The notes: a model not told the origin generated them from the letters alone. A stretch of 64,000 nucleotides of DNA from Methanosarcina barkeri 3 (GCF_000970305.1 NZ_CP009517.1:2480001-2544000); one strand, 5' to 3'; counted from the stretch's first letter, positions 10,351 through 18,430 are shown. Translations and numbers: made by a program.

Positions 10351-11388
10351 ATGACAAAAATATCTACAAAAATCTTAGGCATGGCTTTGTTTTTGATTTT
10401 CACGGTAATAATTACATGTGGATTTGCATTTGCAGATGATAATAGCCAGAGTAATGAAAATTATGGTATAATTGAACCTGCAAATTATACATATTATTCC
10501 ATGATGATTAACCAGAGTCTAGATTCTCAAAGCTATATTTATGCTGGAGAAAACAATCAACATTATTTTGCTTCTTATTATATACCTCTTATGAAAGGAG
10601 ATTCATTATATCTAAACCTTAGCACAGATGCAAACGCTACATATCAAGCTGTAGATATGACAGGAGCCTCTTTGCTGCTAGCAGGTAATAACTCCACTGA
10701 AACCGGAGAACAAATACTTAATCATACTATTTGGAATCTTACTTTAGTCAATTCATCAAATTATGATGGGTATGTAACTGCATCAGAAGACACCTGGTTG
10801 TGTTTAGTGGTTTGGCCCAATGATCCTGCAAATTCTCCCTCAGGAAACATTAAAGCTATTCGTTATACTCAATCAAATCAAAATATAGGACCTGGTTTGA
10901 ATACTACAGAATTCTTGAATTATTGCAATGAACTAGCAGAACAACAGTATGAGAGTGAATCTTCACAAGGAGATGATCTTAGTTGGGTTCCTAATACTGA
11001 TCAAATATCTACAGATGGAATTACAGATGATCCATTCAATAACGAAGCAATTGATTGGGTGCCTGATATGAGTGTTCCAGATTATTCAGATGTATCCCAA
11101 AATGACGGATTTGATAGTTGGGGACCTATTGTTCCAAACATTTCATATTCAATGCCAGATAGTATCAATTCTTCTAATACAGATATGGTTCTTCCAAGCT
11201 TTTCTTCAAGTACCAACTTTACAGGAAATATAACTGAATTAGCTGGTAAATATATTCTACCTTCAGATGATATCGTTAATAAAATGAATGATGATGCTAA
11301 CAATGCTTACAATAGATGGTCTAATGCTGTTACTACTGGAAATGGCTACGGTGTGTCCGATGAATATCATCTAGACATTATGCCTTAA
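10351..11388 (+). CDS. Secreted protein of unknown function
   Basis: A 345-residue protein with a clear signal peptide (hydrophobic stretch at residues 9-27, cleavage probably after FAFA). The mature part is rich in Asn, Ser, Asp and Tyr and has many Asn-x-Ser/Thr sites that could be N-glycosylated. The first ~170 residues look like a beta-sandwich (YYSMMINQ, GENNQHYFASYYIPLMKGDSLYLNL); the rest is low-complexity. There is no C-terminal anchor, so it may be released or bound to the S-layer. I do not recognise the family. Confidence 0.75.
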   Translation: MTKISTKILGMALFLIFTVIITCGFAFADDNSQSNENYGIIEPANYTYYSMMINQSLDSQSYIYAGENNQHYFASYYIPLMKGDSLYLNLSTDANATYQAVDMTGASLLLAGNNSTETGEQILNHTIWNLTLVNSSNYDGYVTASEDTWLCLVVWPNDPANSPSGNIKAIRYTQSNQNIGPGLNTTEFLNYCNELAEQQYESESSQGDDLSWVPNTDQISTDGITDDPFNNEAIDWVPDMSVPDYSDVSQNDGFDSWGPIVPNISYSMPDSINSSNTDMVLPSFSSSTNFTGNITELAGKYILPSDDIVNKMNDDANNAYNRWSNAVTTGNGYGVSDEYHLDIMP

Positions 11389-11573
11389 TTTCTGTAAAAT
11401 TGACCATTGACTTTGTATCCTTTTACTTTACTACCAAAAACAGGATGCAGAGCCAATGGTTGGCTACTCTTCTGGCTCCTTGACTTCTTAATCTCTTCTG
11501 TGCTGGCCTCTAATCGCCTGTACTCAAAGCTCTTGAAGAATTGAGCATAGAAGTCAATGCAGGAGTGAGAGAG
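11385..11573 (-). pseudogene. Degraded C-terminal ORF fragment
   Basis: The minus strand is open for 62 codons between an in-frame stop and the TAA at 11387-11385. It encodes a plausible basic peptide containing CIDFYAQFFKSFEYRR and VFGSKVKGYKVNGQFYRN, but has no start codon. It ends 4 bp inside the 3' end of the secreted-protein gene. It is most likely the 3' remnant of a lost gene; family unknown. Confidence 0.3.
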
Positions 11574-11578
11574 CTAAT

Positions 11579-11610
11579 TATAAATATTATAATCATTATA
11601 ACGAGTATTA
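11579..11610 (+). promoter_or_regulatory. Leaderless-type promoter of toxin-antitoxin pair 1
   Basis: A TATA box TATAAATA at 11579-11586 is centred 27 nt before the antitoxin ATG at 11610. That is the normal TATA-to-start distance in archaea, so the mRNA probably begins at or next to the start codon. No Shine-Dalgarno is seen. Confidence 0.5.
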
Positions 11611-11825
11611 TGCAAGACGGAACCACAATTCAAATTTCAAAGAAAAACCGAGATGAATTGAAAAAAATCGGCTCGATGGGTGATGACTACAATACCGTCA
11701 TTGAGAAATTAATCAGAGAGCATAAGGATCATGAATATAGACTGAAAATCGATCGAATAGCGGAAGAAGCAAAAAAACACTTTAAAGAACACAGTGAAGA
11801 ATACGTGAGCGTGGATGACCTTTAA
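11610..11825 (+). CDS. Antitoxin of RelBE-like pair 1
   Basis: A 71-residue protein, TTIQISKKNRDELKKIGSMG then DDYNTVIEKLIREHK, the ribbon-helix-helix pattern common in archaeal antitoxins. The charged C-terminal tail (EEAKKHFKEHSEEYVSVDDL) would bind the toxin. An upstream in-frame start at 11541 is rejected because the paralogue at 13814 aligns from this ATG. The 3' end overlaps the toxin gene by 11 bp, indicating translational coupling. It should repress its own promoter. Confidence 0.85.
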   Translation: MQDGTTIQISKKNRDELKKIGSMGDDYNTVIEKLIREHKDHEYRLKIDRIAEEAKKHFKEHSEEYVSVDDL

Positions 11826-12081
11826 AGTCTTCATTAACGCAAAAGTTCTTGATGGCCTGCCACAAGGTAGAAAAAAACAAGTTGCTGAAGCTTTAAAAGA
11901 TCTAAAAAACGGGTTTCAGGGCGGTAATAAGTGCAGAATAGAAGGTTATAAAGAAGATGTGTACCGCCTTCGAATCGGGAATTACAGGGCGTTCTATGCC
12001 GTTGATTTCGAAGAGAATGCAATTGTTGTTTTTGACATCCTGACACAAGAGCAAGCCCATAAGAAGTACGACCGCCTGTAA
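11815..12081 (+). CDS. RelE/ParE-family toxin of pair 1
   Basis: An 88-residue RelE-fold protein: LDGLPQGRKKQVAEALKDL, then YRLRIGNYRAFYAVDFE and VVFDILTQEQAHKKYDRL. The YRLRxGxYR block is the usual substrate-binding strand of RelE-type mRNA interferases. It overlaps its antitoxin by 11 bp. Closely related in sequence and layout to the pair at 13814-14267. Confidence 0.88.
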   Translation: MTFKVFINAKVLDGLPQGRKKQVAEALKDLKNGFQGGNKCRIEGYKEDVYRLRIGNYRAFYAVDFEENAIVVFDILTQEQAHKKYDRL

Positions 12082-12229
12082 TTCTCATTTTCTACTTTTC
12101 TGAAAAAAATGTGGATTTGCACTTACATGATGAAGCAATTTTAGGGATTCCGTTGCAAAAATTTGACTGTTATACAAAATAAGTGAAAAACTTCACAATT
12201 AGAAAAAGTTACTTATTCTGGTTCCGTTG

Positions 12230-12300
12230 CAACAATCCTATTTTTCAGGATACTTCAATATACGAACTCTTTGAGATAAAAAGTTTGTATTTTATCCCTC
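12230..12300. repeat. Second dispersed repeat family, copy 2
   Basis: Matches 8290-8340: TTTTTCAGGAT, CGAACT, TGAGATAAAA, GTTTGTATTT in the same order, preceded by GTTGCAACAA. Lies between toxin 1 and the integrase. Confidence 0.6.
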
Positions 12301-12349
12301 ATAGAATATGCGTAGATCTACAAAGCGAAATTATTTTGTGATAAAACAC

Positions 12350-12889
12350 TTAAATTCCCCTTCTAAGAATTCCCCACTCAGTAAGTCTCTTTTCAATATC
12401 TCTCATTTCATAATCTGTAAAACTTAAACTCTGGTAGTGCCTCAATGACGTTACTGGGTCGTGTCCCTGTCTACTGTAAATCTCAATTTCCGGTACTCCG
12501 GCTTTAAGCATCCATGACTCTATTGTTTTCCTGGGAGTCTTCGGGCCGACTTTCGGGCTTATATCTGCTTTCTCAGACCACCTGCTAAGGTTATCCCACC
12601 AACTTGTACGATCCGGTGGTCTCCTGCCTTCCTGAAATGCCTTAATCAGATATGGAAAAGTAGTGGGAAGTTTGTCAATAGTGCGCTTTGGTGCTTTCTG
12701 TTTGACCTTTTTGTGGGCTTCCCTTGGGAGTATTATTTGATTCCTGCTCTCAATGTACCAGGATGGATTATAATATAATCTTTGTAATTCAACATAGCGA
12801 AGCCCAGTAATTGTGTTAAGTTCAAAGATAGGCTTAAACTTTGCAGGTATCGCCTTAACAAATCGATCATACTCTTCGACAGTTAACAC
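12350..12889 (-). CDS. Small tyrosine recombinase (integrase) catalytic domain
   Basis: A 179-residue protein from a GTG at 12889 that covers only the catalytic domain. Visible residues: R31 (ITGLRYVEL), K117-x2-R120 (KTPR in the box II position), H143 (RQGHD) and Y152 (RHYQSL). The frame stays open for 22 codons upstream of the GTG but without a better start before a stop, so the gene is either a short stand-alone integrase or has lost its N-terminal DNA-binding arm. It lies between two paralogous toxin-antitoxin pairs, suggesting remains of an integrated element. Confidence 0.75.
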   Translation of the reverse strand: MLTVEEYDRFVKAIPAKFKPIFELNTITGLRYVELQRLYYNPSWYIESRNQIILPREAHKKVKQKAPKRTIDKLPTTFPYLIKAFQEGRRPPDRTSWWDNLSRWSEKADISPKVGPKTPRKTIESWMLKAGVPEIEIYSRQGHDPVTSLRHYQSLSFTDYEMRDIEKRLTEWGILRRGI

Positions 12890-12948
12890 TTTAGTGCCGT
12901 CTGCTGTTATTAATCTATTTTCTATAAAAATCCCTTCAAAAAGTAGTA

Positions 12949-13076
12949 TACCAACGTTCTATAAATAAGTTGGTGTTTTCTATACTTTGTCTTCTAAATC
13001 AGTATTAAAAAGATACTTGATTTTTACTTGTTGCTATCGTTTTTGCTCTGTCACTATAATCAGAAATACCAACGTT
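12949..13076. repeat. Direct and inverted ACCAAC repeats by the integrase
   Basis: TACCAACGTT occurs at 12949-12958 and again at 13067-13076. The first copy also forms an inverted repeat with GTTGGT at 12969-12974. Placement directly upstream of the integrase suggests recombinase-binding or attachment sites, but I cannot identify a full att pair. Confidence 0.35.
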
Positions 13077-13352
13077 TTAGTACAAAGGTTCGTATTTCAA
13101 TGCATCCTGATTAATATAATACTAACTTTTCAAATAAATTAATAAAATTTATATTGAGAATAATTATTTCGTAAAGAGGCAATCCCAGCGTCGATTAAAT
13201 GAGATGCAAAGTCAATAACATATTCACGGAAAAAATTTTGAAATCAATCTCAAGAAGCTTAATTAGAATTAATATTTAGGAGTTCTCAGCATCAATTTAA
13301 TTCTAAATTTTGGAAAAATACAATCGATAAAAAAATAAAGGATTCAAAGTAG
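13077..13352. other. AT-rich gap
   Basis: AT-rich DNA without ORF, repeat or RNA gene that I can support. Confidence 0.5.
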
Positions 13353-13739
13353 ATCTTTGACTGGTCCCTGAACAATGAGTCCATTGCTGAGGATCTCATC
13401 AACTTCGTACATTTCAACCTGGGATTGTATGACATCAACGTAGACCGATATGACCGTTCTCTTGATGACGTTGTATGCTTTCTGGCAAAGGCTCTGAAGG
13501 AACCTGAGGACCTGGTTTATCAGCTAAAGGGTCTCATTGTTTTTGAAACTTGTAAGGCCAGTAGCAATGTGCAAAAATGTCTTACAAGAAAAGGTATTCT
13601 GGTTAAGCTTGTAGATTCAGATGGAATTCAGAAGAGAGGCCAGTACATTGTCAATCCGATAATTCGGGAATTCCTGAACATGTACCGGGCAAAAAGCAAT
13701 GAGCATTTTGTAAAGAAATCTTTGTATCCGGGGTTATGA
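13353..13739 (+). pseudogene. 5'-truncated gene fragment, unknown family
   Basis: An open frame of 128 codons begins right after an in-frame TAG at 13350. No ATG precedes the conserved-looking start IFDWSLNNESIAEDLINFVH; the only usable start is a TTG at 13425 in mid-domain. The protein part looks like a real, folded C-terminus (LVYQLKGLIVFETCKASSNV, KGILVKLVDSDGIQKRGQY). The gene has probably lost its 5' part by insertion or deletion near the integrase. Family not recognised. Confidence 0.45.
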
Positions 13740-13755
13740 TGCCCCGGTTCTGTTA

Positions 13756-13805
13756 TTTCCTTTTAGTATGCTAAAAGGAAACTATAAATGCTATACTCGC
13801 TATAG
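13756..13805 (+). promoter_or_regulatory. Palindromic operator and leaderless-type promoter of toxin-antitoxin pair 2
   Basis: A perfect inverted repeat with 11-bp arms, TTTCCTTTTAG (13756-13766) and CTAAAAGGAAA (13771-13781), ends 1 bp before a TATA box (TATAAA, 13783-13788). The box is centred 28 nt before the antitoxin ATG, so the transcript should be leaderless. A second small palindrome, CTATA/TATAG, spans 13791-13805. The large palindrome covers the BRE position and is a good candidate for the antitoxin operator. Confidence 0.5.
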
Positions 13806-13813
13806 TGCGTATT

Positions 13814-14008
13814 ATGGCAGAAACAACAACTATTCAGATCACAACCGACACTCGTGATCAGTTGCGGGAATTAGGGAAAATGGGTGAAGATTACAACACT
13901 GTAATAAGAAGATTAATCGCAGAACATAATCTTGATAAGCTTATCGAAAAAGGAGAAAAAAGAATCAAAGAGCATCGGGATAAGTTTGTTGATATAAATG
14001 ACCTTTAA
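13814..14008 (+). CDS. Antitoxin of RelBE-like pair 2
   Basis: A 64-residue ribbon-helix-helix type antitoxin: TTIQITTDTRDQLRELGKMG and EDYNTVIRRLIAEHN, parallel to the antitoxin at 11610. The C-terminal tail (KRIKEHRDKFVDINDL) is shorter than in pair 1. The ATG at 13814 fits the TATA spacing better than the start at 13805. It overlaps the toxin gene by 11 bp, exactly as in pair 1. Confidence 0.85.
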   Translation: MAETTTIQITTDTRDQLRELGKMGEDYNTVIRRLIAEHNLDKLIEKGEKRIKEHRDKFVDINDL

Positions 14009-14267
14009 AGTTCTTATCGATTCTGATATTTTTTATAATATTCCTGCAGAAAGAAGAAGTCAATTTAAAGAAGCTCTCAAGGAACTTGAAAATCCATTAC
14101 CCGGAGGTAGAAAGAAAAAGGTAAAGGGGCATGTAAAAGGAGCTTATCGGCTTCGTGTCGGTGATTTCAGGGTAATGTATAAAATTGATTTTGAGACAAA
14201 AGAGGTTTACGTTTTTGATATCTTGACTGCAGAGCAGGCGCATAAAAAGTATGATCGATTAATCTGA
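13998..14267 (+). CDS. RelE/ParE-family toxin of pair 2
   Basis: An 89-residue RelE-like toxin: IPAERRSQFKEALKELENP, YRLRVGDFRVMYKIDFE and YVFDILTAEQAHKKYDRLI. It is clearly homologous to the toxin at 11815, with the same C-terminal AEQAHKKYDRL block. Ancient duplication or two independent arrivals are both possible. Confidence 0.88.
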   Translation: MTFKVLIDSDIFYNIPAERRSQFKEALKELENPLPGGRKKKVKGHVKGAYRLRVGDFRVMYKIDFETKEVYVFDILTAEQAHKKYDRLI

Positions 14268-14374
14268 TTTTCTTGTATTTTCCAGATTGTATTTAAAAAA
14301 CTTTAAATAATTATCAGTTTATTTTAAATTGCAATTTGTTTCAAGCACCGCCCCTTCTTACCTAGTTTCTTCAG

Positions 14375-15290
14375 GGCGGTGCTACTACCTCTTCAGCTCT
14401 TTTCTCTCTGGTCTGACAGGCCGTTTTACTTTTTGTTAATTCTGATGGGTGTCCTGGAGATTGTTCACTTGCTTTAATTTGTCAAGGTTCTAAGAAGGAA
14501 GGCGGTGCGTGCACGTCCTTCCGTCGTGGTGAACTGTACCAGCTAACCTTTAAAAAGAGCATGACATTCATCAGAATGTGATGCGTTCCGTTTCTTTTTT
14601 CGGATGAGCCTGTCCCTGAGTCTGCAAATGGCGAAAGCAAAAGCCTGCCCTTCAGGTTCTAAACTGGTTTCTTTTTTCGTATATCGCCTAAGTCCCATCG
14701 CCTGCAAGCGTCATTTGGAGCGTTGCCGTATTCATGGTTTGTCGAAGGGCACCCCGAAGGGGCAAAGCTTGAATTCGGCAGAGCGGAGTAGTGCGCAGGC
14801 ACAAGGGCGATATAGCGAAGAGTTCACTTTCTCTTAACATAATTTCCAGAGAAACTTCTCTTAAATTCCTGGTGAAATTTTCCTTGAATTTCCAGAGAAA
14901 TTTTCCTTAAAATTTTCCCGGGAAAATTGCTCTGAAATTTGCCTGAAAAATTTGCCTGAAAATTGGTGAAAATTTTCTCCCCCTCTAGGCTATTAGTAGA
15001 TAGTAGCAAAATATACGCAAATTTTACGTACAACTTTTTTTTGGTTCTACTGTTGCTGGTTTATATCTGTTCAAATAATTTTACTCAACTGGTATAAATG
15101 TACAATCTTACTAACAAAATTCTATGTTTTTGTACGATTGGGTTAATTTACTTTGAAAAGATTAAGCAAATTTTGCTTAATTCTCTCTTGACGGGTCTTG
15201 TTATTGATTCTTTATTATCTACATTAAAAATATAAAATTCAAAAACAATATGCGAAGGTTCAGCGTAAAGATTAAACAAATTGTGAAACA
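14375..15290. repeat. Long dispersed non-coding repeat, copy 2
   Basis: Second copy of the block at 7305-8115, with the same hairpin at 14559-14584 and the same order of conserved segments (CTCTAGGCTATTAGTAGATA at about 14983-15002, AAGATTAAGCAAATTTTGC at about 15159). It differs by carrying a GC-richer insert at about 14655-14825. A third, short piece of the 3' part occurs at 16225-16290. It follows toxin pair 2. Confidence 0.8.
14680..14814. other. GC-rich segment with nested stems (possible structured RNA)
   Basis: Within the repeat copy 2 insert, an outer stem pairs TATATCGCC (14680-14688) with GGCGATATA (14806-14814). An inner stem pairs GCCTGC (14700-14705) with GCAGGC (14795-14800). 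A terminal hairpin CCCC-GAA-GGGG lies at 14752-14762. The nesting is colinear and symmetric, which suggests a folded RNA. Not matched to any RNA family I know. Confidence 0.35.
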
Positions 15291-15346
15291 TTGCCACATT
15301 TTTTCTGTTAGTAAATGATAAGTAGGTATAGGACCAAATTTAATTC

Positions 15347-16060
15347 ATGCAGGGAGAAAAATTAAAGGGGAAAATAATACAGGGTTTTGAGATAATTAAA
15401 CTCTGGAAAAAGGACTTAGAATGTTTAGCTCTTGATGTAAAAAGAGAACAAAAAGATTTGTATGAATTTGTCATGATTGAGACTAGCATTGGAAGAGTAG
15501 ATTGTGCTTATTACAAGGCAGAAGGCACGGATAAAGGAGTAATTATGGTTACAGGGGTAACCGGAGACTTTGATTCTCCTGCTGATAATCTATACCCACG
15601 TTTATCTGCTGATCTAAAGGATATAGGTATAAGTGCGTTAAGGATCAAGTTCAGAAATCCGACAAGATTAGCAGATTCTGTCCTAGACACTCTTGTAGGG
15701 ATTGAGTTTTTAAAGTCGGAAAATATAATGAATTTGGGCTTAATAGGACATTCTATGGGGGGTGCAGTTGTTGTTCAGGCTGCGTTTAACGAAGAGAACG
15801 TAAAAACAATAGTCACGCTTTCAACACAGGGATATGGTATTGATCCAATCTCCATTCTGCCTAAAAATACATCAGTTTTCCTGATACATGGAGAGGAAGA
15901 TGAAAAATTATCTCCGGATATTTCGGTACAGGCATATGAACTTGCACATGAACCTAAAAGAATAGAGGTAATGGACGCAAAAGCAGGACATGAATTAGAT
16001 GAAGTAGCAGATGATGTCTACGTACAAATTAGAGATTGGGTTCTAAAGCACTTAGCTTGA
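15347..16060 (+). CDS. Alpha/beta hydrolase
   Basis: A 237-residue alpha/beta hydrolase with nucleophile S136 in GHSMGG, acid D185 (LIHGEEDEKLSP) and base H215 (AGHELDE). These form a full catalytic triad. No signal peptide, so it acts in the cytoplasm. Substrate unknown; the family includes dienelactone hydrolase-like and BAAT-like esterases. Stands alone after the repeat. Confidence 0.85.
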   Translation: MQGEKLKGKIIQGFEIIKLWKKDLECLALDVKREQKDLYEFVMIETSIGRVDCAYYKAEGTDKGVIMVTGVTGDFDSPADNLYPRLSADLKDIGISALRIKFRNPTRLADSVLDTLVGIEFLKSENIMNLGLIGHSMGGAVVVQAAFNEENVKTIVTLSTQGYGIDPISILPKNTSVFLIHGEEDEKLSPDISVQAYELAHEPKRIEVMDAKAGHELDEVADDVYVQIRDWVLKHLA

Positions 16061-16224
16061 ACAGTTATTTACTAAACCCCCATTTGACTTAAGGTATCTC
16101 TAACTTCCATAGTCCATTTTTTTATAAAAGTATTTTCCGTTTAATTATATCTTCTTCATATTCCTAAAGACATAATGGTAAATTTTATAATTTCAACATA
16201 ATTGCTTTTGGGATAGGTTCTACT

Positions 16225-16292
16225 TTTCAAAACATAAAATTCAAAATAAGTATGCTAAGGCTCAGCCTAAAGATTAAGCAAATTTTGCTTAA
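16225..16292. repeat. Partial third copy of the dispersed repeat 3' end
   Basis: The words ATAAAATTCAAAA, TATGCTAAGGCTCAGC and AAGATTAAGCAAATTTTGC match the 3' ends of the repeats at 8050-8110 and 15230-15280. Confidence 0.6.
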
Positions 16293-16354
16293 TTAAGAAA
16301 ATTGAGTATGTTTAAGTCAACTATTGAACTATTTTTAATAGGAGGCTTCGTACT

Positions 16355-16558
16355 ATGGGCGATATAACTACTGATGGTGGATTTAATACGTATGGCTTTA
16401 AAGATCTGAAATTTTCCAATGGATATGGCAAAATCGGGAACAAAATCGTTAAGGTAAGCATTTACTGTCCTGCAAAAAATGAAAATTCCGAGAGTGAAAG
16501 TACTGAACTTTTCCCCAAGCTGAATATCTCCGAAAAAGACGGGGATTTCTGGAGTTAA
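16355..16558 (+). CDS. Small protein of unknown function
   Basis: A 67-residue protein preceded by a good Shine-Dalgarno (AGGAGG, 11 nt before the ATG). The N-terminus MGDITTDGGFNTYGFKDLKF is Gly/Phe-rich and the C-terminal half acidic. No signal peptide, membrane segment or cysteine motif (one Cys only). The clear ribosome site argues for a real gene. Family not recognised. Confidence 0.55.
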   Translation: MGDITTDGGFNTYGFKDLKFSNGYGKIGNKIVKVSIYCPAKNENSESESTELFPKLNISEKDGDFWS

Positions 16559-16736
16559 AAGATTCATAATGTTAATATGAAATAGTTTTGAAAAGCTTTT
16601 TTATTTGTGTTAAAGGCACTGTCTGATAATTATTTTTAAGAAAAAATGTATAAAATGAATTATTTTAGAGAAACAAGTTATAAAAAAGGGTTTTTTTGCT
16701 TGATCGATGTTAATCGAGCTTTAATTCGACAAATAA

Positions 16737-16820
16737 CGCCCAGGGCAGGATTTGAACCTGCGCTCTCCCAAAGAAGAAACGGTTTTCGAGACCGTCGCCT
16801 TACCACTAGACTACCTGGGC
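16737..16820 (-). tRNA. tRNA-Ser (anticodon CGA)
   Basis: On the minus strand the acceptor arms GCCCAGG (16820-16814) and CCTGGGC (16744-16738) pair fully, followed by G73, the usual serine discriminator. The anticodon loop is CTCGAAA within stem ACGGT/ACCGT, giving anticodon CGA (reads UCG). The T-arm has GGTTCAAATCC and a long variable arm is present, as in serine tRNAs. CCA is not encoded. Confidence 0.95.
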
Positions 16821-16962
16821 ATTTTTTAGAGTATGTATAATTTCCGGGCGCTGCCCGATGTTTTTGACACAACGTGTTTCAGATGCAGGGTTAGTGAATA
16901 TACTTTCTTTCTTATATATTTTGTCATAAAAGGAGCTACTTCAAAACTTGAAAAGTAACATC

Positions 16963-18336
16963 TCAAAAGTCAAAAAGTGAACTCTGGCCTGCATCATCAG
17001 TTTCTCCATTATTCGATTTTTGATTTTCCGATACTTCTTTTTCGGTTTCGCCGGTTTCTTTCCTGGGCCTTTTTTCTCTCTTTTTTTCGGGTTTACTTGC
17101 TTTCTTGGGATTTGTTTTCTCAAGATCTGCAAATGAAAGCTGTCCTGTTTGCCGAATTTCCTCATTTTTCAGGTTTTCGGGAAGCTCAAGCCAGCCGTAC
17201 TGGCCACCTCCACCCGGATGAATTATGACGTTTCCTTTTCTGAAGGCCAGGATCGCGTTTACTATCCTATCGTCACCCACAACTTTCAGGTCTTCAGGCT
17301 CGGAGTAAATGAGAGCTTTGACTTCGTTTCCGAAGCGTTCTATAAGTTTACTCCAGGCCGTTTGTACGCCTTTTGTCTGAACGCTTGCATGGCCGAGCGC
17401 CATCTGGATAATCTCGGCAAGAGGGATGAGATGCAGGTAAGGAGGGCGGTAATCGGGGTGTTCTGGCTCTTTGAAGTCTGCAAGTTCATTAACGCGGTCG
17501 AATACTCCTTTCTTTATAATGCCTCCGCAAATAGGGCAGCGCCACTTATTCTCAACGGCTTCGGACAGCAAATACTGGGTAAAACACTTAATACAGGCTG
17601 ATCTATTGTATTTTCCTTCTTCGGGAAAGAATCCTACGTTCAAAGTAGCTTTATATCCCTGTTGCCTGAGTATTGCTTTTTTCAAGCCATCAAAGGTAAT
17701 CTCAGGCAAATCAAACTGCGTAAACTCCCTTGCCAGTTTATTGGTCGAAGGAGAATGAGCATCGGAATTTGAAAGAAATGTCAGACGGTGTAGCTCTTCT
17801 ATCCGATCTGCATAGTCACTGTCTGCACTCAGGCCAAGTTCCAGAAAAGAAATATAATCTGTCATATCTCCATAACAGCTTTTCAGGCTGTCATGATAAC
17901 CGTAAAGTGCAGTCCAGGGAGTAAAGGCATGACAGGGACCGATAAGGGCTCCAAGATCTTTTGCAATTTCTGCAATTTCACTGCCATCCAACCTGATACT
18001 CGGGCGCCCGTCAGCTTCAAGATTGCCGAAAGGAGCAATGCGCTCGGCCAGCTCTTCAGCTTTTGAAATCGAAGGCAAAATAAGGAGATGGTGTACACGG
18101 TTGCTGTCTTCTATCTCGGTAGTTGGGATGAAATAAATCTCATCTATGCGGATTTCTTCATCCGAAACAGATGCTCTTTTGATCTCTTCCAGCCACTTCG
18201 GATGAGTGCAGTCTGCAGTACCGATTAATTCCATCCCTTTTTTTGAAGCCTCCCTGGCAATCGTCGGCAGTTCCATTTTTTTGGAAGACGCCATGGAGTA
18301 CTTTGAATGGAGATGGAGGTCTGTATTGACTTTCAT
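16963..18336 (-). CDS. Endonuclease Q-like PHP-domain protein (TIGR00375 family)
   Basis: A 457-residue protein with an N-terminal PHP metal-binding site (TDLHLHSKYS: D6, H8, H10; later SNSDAHSPS) and a four-cysteine zinc finger (CIKC then CPIC, about residues 249-272). The block VIIHPGGGGQYG follows. This matches EndoQ, which nicks DNA 5' of deaminated bases such as uracil and hypoxanthine. A Lys/Glu-rich linker leads to a C-terminal PCNA-binding motif, Q451-SSLFDF-457. A second QLSFADL motif lies upstream of the linker. It heads a minus-strand block but is separated by ~95 bp from the PAC2 gene. Confidence 0.85.
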   Translation of the reverse strand: MKVNTDLHLHSKYSMASSKKMELPTIAREASKKGMELIGTADCTHPKWLEEIKRASVSDEEIRIDEIYFIPTTEIEDSNRVHHLLILPSISKAEELAERIAPFGNLEADGRPSIRLDGSEIAEIAKDLGALIGPCHAFTPWTALYGYHDSLKSCYGDMTDYISFLELGLSADSDYADRIEELHRLTFLSNSDAHSPSTNKLAREFTQFDLPEITFDGLKKAILRQQGYKATLNVGFFPEEGKYNRSACIKCFTQYLLSEAVENKWRCPICGGIIKKGVFDRVNELADFKEPEHPDYRPPYLHLIPLAEIIQMALGHASVQTKGVQTAWSKLIERFGNEVKALIYSEPEDLKVVGDDRIVNAILAFRKGNVIIHPGGGGQYGWLELPENLKNEEIRQTGQLSFADLEKTNPKKASKPEKKREKRPRKETGETEKEVSENQKSNNGETDDAGQSSLFDF

Positions 18337-18430
18337 TTCCTTCCCTTTACCGGAAAATCCAACTTTTAGTAAACATTTAATTAGATAGCTTTAGCTAAAT
18401 CTTTAATTCCTGGTCGTCTCTAAGACCGTA

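Noticed and set aside
14604-15033. ORFs of 77 and 69 codons in repeat copy 2
   Set aside because: Not conserved in copy 1; sequence is explained by the repeat and its structured insert.
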